This document shows positions 52,901 through 61,490 of a stretch of DNA of 64,000 nt, in pieces. Position 1 is the stretch's first letter; each line of letters begins with the position of its first letter. Position numbers and translations under genes: made by a program. This DNA is from Archangium violaceum (GTDB taxonomy: Bacteria > Myxococcota > Myxococcia > Myxococcales > Myxococcaceae), in assembly GCF_016887565.1 (NCBI RefSeq), contig NZ_CP069396.1:3685001-3749000 (forward strand), given 5' to 3'. The notes under the pieces were generated by a model. The model made no database searches, was not told the origin of the DNA, and saw only the letters and a list, made by a program, of their open reading frames with translations.

Positions 52901-55293
52901 CGCTCGTCTTCGACGTGGTGTTCGCCGAGGGCCAGCGGCGCTTCCTGGAGACGCTGACGCCGTACGCGCGCCAGTTCCTCCCCACCATGCCGCGCCCGGA
53001 CGTGGAGCGCATCAGCAGCATCCCGCCGTCGGTGGCGCTGGAGCAGCGCACCTCGCGCGCGGGCGCCACCAGCACCGTGGCCACCGTCACCGAGGTGGCC
53101 CACTATCTGCGCCTCCTCTTCGCCAAGCTGGGCCAGCCGCACTGTCCCCGGGATGGTGAGCCCATCGCCGCCACCACGCCCGAGGCCCTCTACGCGCAGC
53201 TCACCGGGATGAAAGGGGATGGCACCGTGCTCGCCCCCGCGGTGCGTGCGCGCAAGGGTACGTACCTGGACGTCTTCACCGCCGCCGCGCGCGCGGGCAT
53301 CGAGACGGCCATCGCGGATGGGAAGGTGGTGTCCACGGACCAGCCGCCCCAGCTCGTGAAGTCGCGCGAGCACGACATCGACCTCGTGATGTACCAGGGC
53401 AAGCTGGCGAAGCTGCCGCGCGAGGTTTTCGACAAGGCCCTCACCTGGGGCAAGGGCGCGTTGAAGGTGCGCACCGGTGGCAACAAGGAGACGCTCCTGT
53501 CCAGCGAGCGCACCTGTCCCGTCTGCGGCTTCTCCGTGCCGGAGATGGACCCGCGCTGGTTCTCCTTCAACACGAAGCAGGGCCGGTGTGTCGACTGCGA
53601 GGGCACGGGCGTGGAGGGGGGCGCGGAGGCCCTGGCGGAGGGACGCACGGAGTCGTGCCGCACCTGCGAGGGCTCGCGCCTGGAGCCGGTGCCTCGCGCC
53701 GTGAAGCTGGAGGGCTCGCGCTACCACGAGGTGGTGCAGCAGTCCGTCACCGCCACGCTGGAGCAGGTGCGCGGGTGGAAGTTCCGTGGGGACCGGGCGC
53801 TGCTGGGGGAGCCTTCCCGCCAGGAGCTGCTGCGGCGCATGGAGTTCCTGGACCGCGTGGGACTGGGCTACCTGTCGTTGGATCGGAACGCGGCCACGCT
53901 CTCGGGTGGCGAGATGCAGCGGCTGCGGCTGTCCGCGCAGCTCGGCGCGGGCCTCACCGGCGCGATGTACGTGCTGGACGAGCCCACCATCGGTCTGCAC
54001 CCGCGCGACACGCACCGGCTGCTGTCCAACCTGCGCGCGCTGGTGGACACCGGCTCCACCGTGCTGGTGGTGGAGCACGACACGGACACCATCCGCGCGG
54101 CGGATCATCTCATCGAGCTGGGACCCACCGGCGGCCGTGGCGGCGGACGCATCCTCGCCGAGGGCTCGCCCGAGAAGGTGCTGCAGACCGAGGATGCTCC
54201 CACGGCCCGTGCGCTCCGAGAGCCCGCGGTGCTGGCGGGGTCGCCCCGGGGGGCGCCGGAGAAGTGGATTGAGTTGAAGGGGGCTCGGGCCAACAACCTG
54301 AAGGGCGCGGATCTGCGCATTCCCGTGGGCCGGCTCACGGTGGTGTCGGGCGTGTCGGGCTCGGGGAAGAGCACCCTGGTGCGCCAGGTGCTGTACCCGG
54401 CCCTGCGCGAGAAGCTCGGGCTGGTGACGACGCGTCCGGGGCCCTTCAAGTCCCTCACGGGCATGGAGGCCATCCGCCGCGTGCTGGCCGTGGATCAGTC
54501 GCCCATCGGGCGCACGCCGCGCTCGGTGCCAGCCACCTTCCTGGGCCTCTGGGACGAGCTGCGCCGGGCGTTCGCCGCCACTCCCGAGGCCAAGGTGCGG
54601 GGCTTCACTCCCGCGCGGTTCTCGTTCAACACCGCGGCCGGAGGCCGGTGCACGGCGTGCGAAGGGCAGGGGGCCATCTCGCACGAGATGTCCTTCCTCC
54701 CGGATGTCGTCACCCCGTGCGAGGCCTGTGGTGGGGCGCGCTTCGACGCGGCCACGCTGGAGGTTCGCTATCACGGGCTGACCATCGGCGACGCGCTGCG
54801 CCTGTCGGCGGACGAGGCCAAGGACGTCTTCCACGCGCTGCCCAAGGTGGCCGCGCCCCTGTCGTGCCTGTCGGATCTGGGCGTGGGTTATCTGCAGCTC
54901 GGCCAGGGGTCCAACACGCTGTCGGGCGGCGAGGCCCAGCGGCTGAAGCTGGCCGCGGAGCTCACGGCCTCCATGCGTCACGAGCCCACGCTGTACGTGC
55001 TCGACGAGCCCACCACGGGTCTGCACCTGGGGGACGTGTCGAAGTTGATCGCCTTCCTGCGTCGGCTGGTGGACCGGGGAGACACGCTGGTGGTCATCGA
55101 GCACCACCCGAGCGTCATCGCCTCGGCGGATCACGTGGTGGAACTGGGGCCCGAGGGAGGCGAGGCGGGCGGGAGCATCGTGGCGGAAGGGACGCCGCAG
55201 GAGGTGGCGCGGGTGAAGACGGCCACGGGCCGGGTGCTCAAGTCCGTTTTCGCCGCGGAGGAGCCAGCCCGGAAGGTGGCTCGGGGGCGGTGA
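49993..55293 (+). CDS. Double-length UvrA-like excinuclease ABC subunit A (two fused UvrA units, four ATPase cassettes)
   Basis: 1766 residues, close to twice the usual UvrA (about 940). Each half has the UvrA plan. Walker A motifs are G-V-S-G-S-G-K-S-S (near 30), G-P-S-G-S-G-K-S-T (near 617), G-P-S-G-S-G-K-S-S (near 961) and G-V-S-G-S-G-K-S-T (near 1454). Four L-S-G-G-E-(A/M)-Q-R signatures and four D-E-P-(T/S)-x-G-L-H Walker B ends follow. All four zinc C-x2-C pairs are intact (C-P-K-C/C-P-T-C, C-E-A-C/C-P-V-C, C-P-V-C/C-V-D-C, C-T-A-C/C-E-A-C). UvrA finds DNA lesions as a dimer and loads UvrB. A fused form may act as an intramolecular dimer (inference). The region where UvrB binds in classic UvrA is shorter and diverged in half one. 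No uvrB or uvrC lies nearby. Confidence 0.92.
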   Translation: MHKTHLVGARTHNLQSLSVDLSEGELVCLTGVSGSGKSSLALDTLYAEGQRRFVESFSPYARQFLERLERPPMDNLEPVAAGVAVDRRAPVKSSRSTVATLADVEAYLSALFTREAMPVCPTCEVEAVRTDAGVAARATLAAEPDVLAVVAFPLRIADTAEFLDVRARLLKEGFHRLVVRGEVRELESLRPSEATDSAGVAHVVVDRLKLAEAQLGRVTAALESAWSMGNGEAVAFTPAGVRRIRRGLVCPKCSREFEQARPGLFSYQSPTGACPTCRGFGRTIGIDWDKVVPNPTLSLEKGAIRPWSGKTSEWERKMLFRYAREQGIPLDVPWARLTPAQRERVLEGEGDYDGGRVYPGVRAWFRWMESRTYKMHVRVLLSRYRAYSLCESCQGARLNESARAWRVGGLDLAAWHGLELSEARERLDALRTHTGQGELVRRELAGRLGYLERVGLGYLTLDRPARTLSGGEAQRVSLTAALGTSLTGALFVLDEPTVGLHPADVGPLTGAMAELATRGNIALVIEHDPLVIRSAHRVLELGPGAGKHGGKLCFDGTPQVLAKRADLPTGRLLAGTEEVKRTPRERIGEIVVRNARAHNLQGVSVRVPLGVLCAITGPSGSGKSTLMDEVLYRHLGRALGEKDVEVPGEADGVDGLEAVERVTFVDQSPLGRTSRGNAATYTKAWDRIRDRFSSEPEAEVRGLTSAHFSFNVDKGRCEACSGEGYETVEMQFLADVSLLCPVCRGRRFKEEVLAVRHHGLSVADVLELTVDEVLERFAGDKALVRALGPVSRLGLGYLPLGQPLSTLSGGEAQRLKLARALASEAKGSLFLIDEPSAGLHDADVRQVLAALHELVDRGASVIVVDHDLVVMRGADWIIDLGPGGGRNGGRLVAEGTPEQLARGQGLTAAALRGELGTAVVPGKRGKGAPEVPPAIEVEHAREHNLQEVSCRIPLGKMTVVTGPSGSGKSSLVFDVVFAEGQRRFLETLTPYARQFLPTMPRPDVERISSIPPSVALEQRTSRAGATSTVATVTEVAHYLRLLFAKLGQPHCPRDGEPIAATTPEALYAQLTGMKGDGTVLAPAVRARKGTYLDVFTAAARAGIETAIADGKVVSTDQPPQLVKSREHDIDLVMYQGKLAKLPREVFDKALTWGKGALKVRTGGNKETLLSSERTCPVCGFSVPEMDPRWFSFNTKQGRCVDCEGTGVEGGAEALAEGRTESCRTCEGSRLEPVPRAVKLEGSRYHEVVQQSVTATLEQVRGWKFRGDRALLGEPSRQELLRRMEFLDRVGLGYLSLDRNAATLSGGEMQRLRLSAQLGAGLTGAMYVLDEPTIGLHPRDTHRLLSNLRALVDTGSTVLVVEHDTDTIRAADHLIELGPTGGRGGGRILAEGSPEKVLQTEDAPTARALREPAVLAGSPRGAPEKWIELKGARANNLKGADLRIPVGRLTVVSGVSGSGKSTLVRQVLYPALREKLGLVTTRPGPFKSLTGMEAIRRVLAVDQSPIGRTPRSVPATFLGLWDELRRAFAATPEAKVRGFTPARFSFNTAAGGRCTACEGQGAISHEMSFLPDVVTPCEACGGARFDAATLEVRYHGLTIGDALRLSADEAKDVFHALPKVAAPLSCLSDLGVGYLQLGQGSNTLSGGEAQRLKLAAELTASMRHEPTLYVLDEPTTGLHLGDVSKLIAFLRRLVDRGDTLVVIEHHPSVIASADHVVELGPEGGEAGGSIVAEGTPQEVARVKTATGRVLKSVFAAEEPARKVARGR

Positions 55294-55476
55294 GCGGGCC
55301 GGTCTCCGTGCGCGTTGTCTCCGCTCCTGCCGGGGTCCAGGGTGCCCGCGCATGAAACCGGGATCCCGGGACGGAGCAGGGGGCCGCAATCGTTTTCGGC
55401 CTCGTTCGTAGGGGCCTGGGGGCCCGTCTGGCTGGAGTTTCCTCCAGAGCGTGCCCTAGAGTCGGATACGCCCCTC

Positions 55477-56208
55477 ATGCGCTGTCCTTCCTGCCAGAAC
55501 GAGAATGATGCCGGTGCCGCCTACTGCGACATGTGCGGCTTCGACCTGACGCCTTCCAAGCAGGCTCCGGCCGCCGAGAGCGCTCCCGCGCCCCTGCCGC
55601 CCCAGCCGGCCAACCCGCATCAGAAACGGCGCACCGTCTTCGAGCCGGATCCGGCGGCTCCTCCGCCCCCGCCCGCCCACCGGGGCGCGGACTTCTTCGC
55701 CAATCCTCCTCCTCCCCGGCCCACCTTCGATCCGCGCGACCCCTTCGCCGCCGCGTCCATCCCGCCTTCCCGGCCGGCTGCTCCTCCGCCGGCCGCTCCT
55801 CCGCCGCCCGCCGCTCCACCTCCGCGCCCCAAGGCCCGGACCCTCGTGGAGACCGCCAACGAGGGCTCCGCCGCGGGGCTCATCCGTGGCGCTCTCTTCG
55901 AGTACCGCGGCCCCACGGATCCAGGACGCGTCCACCCTCTGCGCGCCGGGCGCAACGTGCTCGGGCGCAACCCCGACTGTGACGTGGTCGTCGACGACGG
56001 GCGCGTGAGCGGTCAGCACGCCTTCCTGTTCATCCGCGCCGAGGACGCCTCGTTCATCGACGTCTCCAGCAACGGCTCCGTCGTCAATGGCTCCGTCGTC
56101 CATGGCGAGCAGGTGGTCCTGCAGAACCACGCGGTGATCACCCTCGGCGGGACGACGCTCGTGCTCGTCATCGTCCCCGAGCAGCTGCTGGCCCGCCGCT
56201 CTCCGTGA
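55477..56208 (+). CDS. Zinc-ribbon FHA-domain protein
   Basis: 243 residues. The N-terminus is a zinc ribbon (C-P-S-C at 3-6 and C-D-M-C near 17-20). A Pro/Ala-rich linker follows (about 30-125). The C-terminal FHA domain (about 135-235) has L-G-R-N-P-D-C-D-V, V-S-G-Q-H-A-F and N-G-S-V-V-N-G, the phosphothreonine-binding set (with S-G-Q-H in place of S-R-x-H). No membrane span. It opens the FHA-vWA-PP2C operon; the next gene starts within about 20 bp of its stop. Confidence 0.9.
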   Translation: MRCPSCQNENDAGAAYCDMCGFDLTPSKQAPAAESAPAPLPPQPANPHQKRRTVFEPDPAAPPPPPAHRGADFFANPPPPRPTFDPRDPFAAASIPPSRPAAPPPAAPPPPAAPPPRPKARTLVETANEGSAAGLIRGALFEYRGPTDPGRVHPLRAGRNVLGRNPDCDVVVDDGRVSGQHAFLFIRAEDASFIDVSSNGSVVNGSVVHGEQVVLQNHAVITLGGTTLVLVIVPEQLLARRSP

Positions 56209-56225
56209 CCCGGTCCAGACGGGGG

Positions 56226-58232
56226 ATGCCCATGCATCGCACAGTCGTCGTGACCGCGGGCCTGCTCACCGCGCTCCTGCTGGGGGCGCCCGCGCTCGCC
56301 GCGGACAATGGACTCACCGTGCTCGCGGCTCCGCCCGCGGCCAATGGGAAGACCCGGCTCCAGGTCGAGGTCAGGGACCTCGCCCTCCAGAAGGAGCTCC
56401 GGTCCGCTGGCGCCTCGCCGGACCGCTTCCGCATCGCCGCGGAGCAGGCCGGCGCGCAGGTGACGGCGGTGCGCCGCATGGCTGACTCCGCGGAGGGTCG
56501 CTACACGGTCCTCGCCTTCGACCAGTCCAGGTCCTTCTCCACGTACTGGCCGCGTGCCTTCGAGCTCGCCAAGGCCTACGTGGACGCGCTCGGGGCCCGG
56601 CCCCGGAACCACACCGTGGCGGTCATGACCTTCGGGCAGGGCAAGACCACGCATTGCGAGGAGACCACCGCCGCCAGACTCGAGGCCTGCCTGGCGAAGG
56701 TGCGGCAACTCGGCACCCATCAGCTCGTCACCCGGCTCAAGTTCTACATCCAGGATGCCGTGCGCGAGGCCGCGCGCGAGCAGCCGCTCCGCCGAGGTGG
56801 CTCGCGCGAGGTCATCGTCTTCACGGATGCCGGTGAGGAGTCGGCCGCGCTCAAGGTGAAGGACCTCGCGAGCGAGGCGCGCGAAAAGGGCGTGCGCATC
56901 CACGTGGTCGTCTTCAGTGGCAGGAGCAGCGGCAAGGGCATCGCCCAGCGGCTGGACGAGATGTCCCAGCTCGCCGAGGGCTCCGGCGGCCGCTACATCC
57001 AGGATGGGGACGTCGATGCCCGGCAGGAGCTCCCGGGGCTCGTGAGCGCGTTGGAGCACATCTACTGGCTGGACGTGGCCTTCTGTGGCGTGAAGCCCGG
57101 ACAGCGCTCGGATCGGCTCTCCATCGAGGCGCTCTCGGGCCGAGCCCCCATCGCGTGGAGCGACGCCGTCTCCTTCCGGCAGAGCGCCGAGGGCGGTGCG
57201 ACGGCCGCCTGCCCCAGTACGGTCGCCACGGGTTCCTCTCCGGTGCACTCGGGTACGGCGTCCACGCCCGGCGCCCGGGGGACGACCCTGCCTTCCGGCA
57301 CCGGAACGGGGACCCCCGGCTCCACCTCGCGACCTGGCTCCACGGCGGGTAACCCTGGTGCCTCGACACCGCCGGGGACCGCGAGCGGCACTCCCGGATC
57401 GGCGACGCAACCCGGGGGCATGACGGGGACTCCCGGTTCCGCGACGCAGCCGGGTGGCGTGGTGGGAACGCCCGGAGGCACACCACAGCCTGCTCCGGCG
57501 GCGGGTACTCCCGGAGCGACGCAGCCGGGTGGTTCGGGGACACCCGTGGTCGAGCTGGCTCCACGAGAGTTTCCCTGGTGGCTAATCGCGCTGCTCATCG
57601 CGCTGGGGCTGCTCCTGCTGCTCGCGATCATCGCGATGCTCACCCGGCGCCGCTCGGAGCCCGCCCCCGCTCCCCAGGTGTCTCCGCCCGTGGCCGCGCC
57701 GCCTCCCTCGCCTCCCCCGCAGCCCGAGCCTCCTCCGGCTGCTCCGGCCGTGTGGAAGGATCCCTTCGCCACCCTGCCGGAGACCCGGCTGGTGGTGACC
57801 CGGGGACCCCCCGGGCTCGAGCCCTTCTACCGGGTGCACAAGTCCACGTTCACCATCGGCGCCCGCTCGGGTGAGATGGACCTCGTCATCGAGCTGCCGC
57901 AGCTCAGTGGCCATCACGCGACGGTGCAGCTCTTCAAGGCGGGCAATGTCTTCATCAAGGACGAGAACTCCACCAACGGCACCTTCGTGGACGGGCGCCG
58001 CCTCGAGCCGGGCGAGCGCGTCCAGGTGAAACCCGGTCAACGCATCCTCCTGTCCCAGCACCTGGAGCTCACCCTGGAACAGCCCGGACTCCAGCCGGCC
58101 ACGGAACCTCCCCCGGCCGGTGCGCCCCTCGTCGCGGCGCCTCCATCGGCGCCCGCCGATTCTCCTCCCGCTGAAACCCCTCGGCCGAAGTCCCGGACCA
58201 TCTACGCACCCGCGAGAGGAGATGACGAATGA
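56226..58232 (+). CDS. Single-span membrane protein: extracytoplasmic vWA domain and cytoplasmic FHA domain
   Basis: 668 residues from ATG 56226 (an in-frame GTG at 56205 overlaps the previous stop). A signal peptide of about 25 residues is followed by a vWA domain (about 95-290) with MIDAS D-Q-S-R-S, V-A-V-M-T-F-G-Q and V-I-V-F-T-D-A. A low-complexity Gly/Thr/Pro linker (G-T-P-G-S-A-T-Q-P-G-G repeats, about 330-445) leads to a hydrophobic span (W-W-L-I-A-L-L-I-A-L-G, about 452-475). A Pro-rich segment and an FHA domain (about 525-615) with I-G-A-R-S-G, L-S-G-H-H-A-T and N-S-T-N-G-T-F-V-D complete it. The orientation suggests that an outside ligand or partner at vWA is relayed to a phosphothreonine reader inside. 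The PP2C gene overlaps its stop by 4 bp. Confidence 0.9.
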   Translation: MPMHRTVVVTAGLLTALLLGAPALAADNGLTVLAAPPAANGKTRLQVEVRDLALQKELRSAGASPDRFRIAAEQAGAQVTAVRRMADSAEGRYTVLAFDQSRSFSTYWPRAFELAKAYVDALGARPRNHTVAVMTFGQGKTTHCEETTAARLEACLAKVRQLGTHQLVTRLKFYIQDAVREAAREQPLRRGGSREVIVFTDAGEESAALKVKDLASEAREKGVRIHVVVFSGRSSGKGIAQRLDEMSQLAEGSGGRYIQDGDVDARQELPGLVSALEHIYWLDVAFCGVKPGQRSDRLSIEALSGRAPIAWSDAVSFRQSAEGGATAACPSTVATGSSPVHSGTASTPGARGTTLPSGTGTGTPGSTSRPGSTAGNPGASTPPGTASGTPGSATQPGGMTGTPGSATQPGGVVGTPGGTPQPAPAAGTPGATQPGGSGTPVVELAPREFPWWLIALLIALGLLLLLAIIAMLTRRRSEPAPAPQVSPPVAAPPPSPPPQPEPPPAAPAVWKDPFATLPETRLVVTRGPPGLEPFYRVHKSTFTIGARSGEMDLVIELPQLSGHHATVQLFKAGNVFIKDENSTNGTFVDGRRLEPGERVQVKPGQRILLSQHLELTLEQPGLQPATEPPPAGAPLVAAPPSAPADSPPAETPRPKSRTIYAPARGDDE

Positions 58233-59305
58233 GCCTCCCGCTCTACATCCACGGAAGTTCCGACGTCGGCCGCCAGCGTGCGCAGAACGAGGACTCCTTC
58301 CGCGTGGCCGCCCATCCGGATGGCTCCCGGCTGCTCCTCGTCTGTGACGGCATGGGAGGCCACGAGGCCGGTGAGGTGGCCAGCCAGGTGGCCAGCGACC
58401 GCATCGTCGAGGTGATCGCCGCCAGCTCGCCCGACAATCCGCCCCGCGCCCTCTATCAGGCGTTCGTCGAGGCCAACCAAGCCGTGCTCGACGCCGTGAG
58501 CACCCGGGGCGCGGAGGGCATGGGGACCACGGGCGTCGCCGCCTGGGTGATGGGCTCGCGCTGCTATGTGGGGTGGGTGGGTGACAGCCGCCTCTACCAG
58601 TTCCGGGCCGGCGTGCCGCTCGAGCGCACGAGAGATCACACGCGGGTCGCCCAGCTGGTCAGCCAGGGCATCCTCACGGCCGAGGAGGCCCGGCACCATC
58701 CCGAGGCGCACGTGCTCGTGATGGCGCTGGGAGGAAGCCCGGGCGTCCAGAAGATCTTCAAGCCCGAGGTGTGGACGGACCCGCTGGAGCTGCGGTCCGG
58801 TGATGTGGTGCTGCTGTGCAGCGACGGGCTGTACGACCTCATCGAGGACCACGAGCTGTATCCGCTCATCGAGGGCCGCGACTACCAGGAGGCGGTGGAT
58901 CGGCTCATCCAGACCGCCAACGAGCGCGGGGGGACCGACAACATCTCGGTCATCCTGCTCGTGGTGGGCCAGCCCGAGGTGCCTCGCGTGGCCCGTGGCT
59001 CCCAGGCGCCCCGGCGGGAGACGCTCCCGGATGGCATGCCGATGCTCGCGCCCGTGTCCCCGGAGCCGTCGGAGCCCGAGGTTCGCGCCACGCGGATTCC
59101 CGAACCCCGGACGGTGGAACCCGTTGCTCCGGTGGTGCCGGTGACCCCGAGTATGCCGGAGCAGACGGGGCGCACGGGGCGCCGGGTTCCCCTGTGGTGG
59201 TTGCTCGCCACGGGCCTCGTGGCCCTGGGGTTGGGCATCGGCCTGGGGCTGAGGGCCTCCAGCAAGACGACGCCCGCGGACTCCGGACAGGCCGAGGGCA
59301 AGTGA
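58229..59305 (+). CDS. PP2C-family protein phosphatase with C-terminal membrane anchor
   Basis: 358 residues. A complete PPM/PP2C domain (about 1-245) shows Q-N-E-D-S-F, C-D-G-M-G-G-H-E-A-G-E, G-W-V-G-D-S-R-L-Y, R-D-H-T-R, C-S-D-G-L-Y-D and G-G-T-D-N-I-S-V, giving the metal Asp set. It should dephosphorylate Ser/Thr on partners. A Pro-rich linker and one hydrophobic span near residues 310-335 (L-W-W-L-L-A-T-G-L-V-A-L-G) follow, then a short tail, so it is a C-tail-anchored phosphatase with its domain in the cytoplasm. Its start overlaps the previous stop (ATGA) and its stop overlaps the next start (TGATG), so all are translationally coupled. Confidence 0.95.
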   Translation: MSLPLYIHGSSDVGRQRAQNEDSFRVAAHPDGSRLLLVCDGMGGHEAGEVASQVASDRIVEVIAASSPDNPPRALYQAFVEANQAVLDAVSTRGAEGMGTTGVAAWVMGSRCYVGWVGDSRLYQFRAGVPLERTRDHTRVAQLVSQGILTAEEARHHPEAHVLVMALGGSPGVQKIFKPEVWTDPLELRSGDVVLLCSDGLYDLIEDHELYPLIEGRDYQEAVDRLIQTANERGGTDNISVILLVVGQPEVPRVARGSQAPRRETLPDGMPMLAPVSPEPSEPEVRATRIPEPRTVEPVAPVVPVTPSMPEQTGRTGRRVPLWWLLATGLVALGLGIGLGLRASSKTTPADSGQAEGK

Positions 59306-61488
59306 TGCACCGTGCGCTCCCGGCGCTGCTCGTCGTGGTCTCGCTGCTGCCGCGGGCCGCTCCCGCCCGGGGCGCGGAGACCTACTGCGTCGGCGGGTAC
59401 GATGGGACTCCGCCGAACGTGGTGGCCGCGTGCGATCTGCCCGCGGTCCGGGCGCTGCACCCAAGGTGGCACGCTCACACCTACGTGTTCGACGGCAAGG
59501 AGTGCTCCCTCTGCTACGACGAGGAGGACAACACCTGTCAGACGGTGTTCCTCGCCAGGAACCCGAGCTATCGGCGGGCCTACGAGTACGACTGCACCCG
59601 CCTGGGCGAGAGCCACCGGTCCGGTGAGCTGCTCGCCCATGTCATCGATGGCAAGCCCGTCTCGCCGCTTCCTCCTCCGCCTCCGATGCAGCTCGAGGCG
59701 CGGGTGGAGCGCATCAGCCCTGGCCCGTATACAGCCGGGGACAGGCTCTCCGTGGTGGGGGCCGTTCGCGACGACACGGGCCTGTTGCGCCGGCTCTCGG
59801 GAGGACTCTTCCGCATCGTGGATGCCAGCGGGAAGAGCACCGAGCACCGGGGGACCGTGCAGCCGGATGGCACGGTGGTGGCCGATTTCATCCTTCCGCC
59901 CACCGCCTCCGCTCGCATCGAGTTCGTTCCCGACAAGCCTCCGCTCGCCCAGGGCGAGACGCTCCGCGCGGCGGCTTCCGAAGCCCAGGAGCTGAAGGTG
60001 GAGGTCTGCGGCTTCCGGGCGCGGGTCGTGCAGCCCTCCGTGCACGAGTCCCTCGTGGCCGGGCAGTCCACCTTGCTGAGCGCCAGGCTCTTCGATGCGG
60101 CGGGACAGGTACCGGTGACAGCGCCTCCCGCGGGGCTCTCACTGGAGTTCACCGTGCAGGTCCAGGAAGAGAAGCCGGTGACGCTCTCCGCCGATACCTC
60201 GCTCTCGGCCACGTGGATTCCCCCCGCCTCACCCAAGCCGCGCGAGGTGCGTATCCGCGCGGGCGGGCGCGCGGGCGAGCACGTGGTGTGTCCCACGGAA
60301 GAGGTCATCGCCAAGGTGAGCGATCTCGGGCTCGGATTCGACACCTCGGCTCTGCCGCGCACCTGCTACGTCGGGCTTCCGTGCCAGGGCACGGTACGGC
60401 TCGTCCGTCCGGAGCCCGGGCCTGGTCGCCAGCAGGTGGACGCGCTCCTGACGGATCCCCAGGTGGTGGTTCGCGTGGTGGACACGGGCGAGGAGCGCTA
60501 TCGCGGGCCTCCCCGAGCGGATGACCGGTACGCGTTCAACGTCACCTACGCCGAATACGGGGCCGCGAGCTGGTCGATCGTCTTCCAGACGCCGCGAGGG
60601 CCCATCACCATGCCCTCTCACGAAATCCAGGTTCGTCCCCAGCTGAAGCTGGAGCTACCGGCGCAGCTGGACTTCGGAACCGTCACGGCGGGCACCTCCG
60701 TGGAGCGGGCCTGCCAGAAGCTGGACTTCAGCCAATCCCAGGCCGTCGAGGAGCAAGGTTTCCTCATTCGCGCCGAGGGGCTCGAAGGGTGTCAGGCCCG
60801 TCCGGTGCTGATGGCTCCGAACGCGGCGGGAGGGACGGACTGGCTCGAGCTGGTGACCGCGTCCGATGAGAGCGCGCTGAAGATTCGCGCGCTGGATCCG
60901 AAGGCTCGCTGGGTCGACATCTGCCTCGAGGTGCCCCGGTGCGCCGGAGAGGTGTCACCGGACCCGGCCGTGCTGCGCGTGGTTCCGCTCACCTCCGAGT
61001 TCAAGGTCCAGGAGAAGACGGTACGTCTGCGCTGGAAGGTCGAGGGCCGTGGCTTCCTCGGCTGTCACGGCGCGTGGGTGTGGTCCTCCCTGGGACTGCT
61101 CGGCTTCGGGGTCCTGCTCGCGGGTTTCACGCAGCCCGCGCGCTTCCCGTCCGGTGCGTCCATTCGCGTGGCCGGGAGCGAGCGCGGCATCCGTCAATCC
61201 GCCTCCATCCTCCTGCGGGACTGTCCTGGCAGCAGCCCGGGTTTCTACCGTGACGCCCGGCTGGGACTGCACGGCGATGGCGAGGTCAAAGGCCGCACCC
61301 GGAACGCGGTCATCCTCCTGCGCGCCACCCGCGGTGCTGGCGTAGTGCTGACGGGCACGGGTCCCCTGGAGCAGCAGGACCGTCGCACCCTCAAGTGGGA
61401 GCCGGTGGCCGACCTCGCCCAGGGGCACGTTCCTTCTCCCTCGGTGCTGTATCGGGCCGGGGGCACGTACTTCAAGGTGGAGCTCTAA
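59305..61488 (+). CDS. Large single-span envelope protein with paralogous C-terminal cytoplasmic module
   Basis: 727 residues, not recognised as a known family. A signal peptide (about 1-24) is followed by a Cys-containing N-terminal region, then beta-rich, Ig-like stretches (about 130-460). A domain starting L-E-L-P-A-Q-L-D-F-G-T-V (about 450-575) precedes a hydrophobic span (W-V-W-S-S-L-G-L-L-G-F-G, about 592-612). The C-terminal 115 residues (A-S-I-R-V-A-G-S-E-R-G-I, G-F-Y-R-D-A-R-L-G-L) should be cytoplasmic. The L-D-F-G domain and the C-terminal module both recur in the next gene. That module might be a divergent FHA-like fold, but I see no clear motif. Confidence 0.8.
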   Translation: MHRALPALLVVVSLLPRAAPARGAETYCVGGYDGTPPNVVAACDLPAVRALHPRWHAHTYVFDGKECSLCYDEEDNTCQTVFLARNPSYRRAYEYDCTRLGESHRSGELLAHVIDGKPVSPLPPPPPMQLEARVERISPGPYTAGDRLSVVGAVRDDTGLLRRLSGGLFRIVDASGKSTEHRGTVQPDGTVVADFILPPTASARIEFVPDKPPLAQGETLRAAASEAQELKVEVCGFRARVVQPSVHESLVAGQSTLLSARLFDAAGQVPVTAPPAGLSLEFTVQVQEEKPVTLSADTSLSATWIPPASPKPREVRIRAGGRAGEHVVCPTEEVIAKVSDLGLGFDTSALPRTCYVGLPCQGTVRLVRPEPGPGRQQVDALLTDPQVVVRVVDTGEERYRGPPRADDRYAFNVTYAEYGAASWSIVFQTPRGPITMPSHEIQVRPQLKLELPAQLDFGTVTAGTSVERACQKLDFSQSQAVEEQGFLIRAEGLEGCQARPVLMAPNAAGGTDWLELVTASDESALKIRALDPKARWVDICLEVPRCAGEVSPDPAVLRVVPLTSEFKVQEKTVRLRWKVEGRGFLGCHGAWVWSSLGLLGFGVLLAGFTQPARFPSGASIRVAGSERGIRQSASILLRDCPGSSPGFYRDARLGLHGDGEVKGRTRNAVILLRATRGAGVVLTGTGPLEQQDRRTLKWEPVADLAQGHVPSPSVLYRAGGTYFKVEL

Positions 61489-61490
61489 CG

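Noticed and set aside
50554-55389. 1611-residue open frame on the minus strand opposite the double UvrA
   Set aside because: No recognisable domain and Arg/His/Ala/Pro-rich composition, whereas the plus-strand frame has every UvrA motif. Shadow frame.
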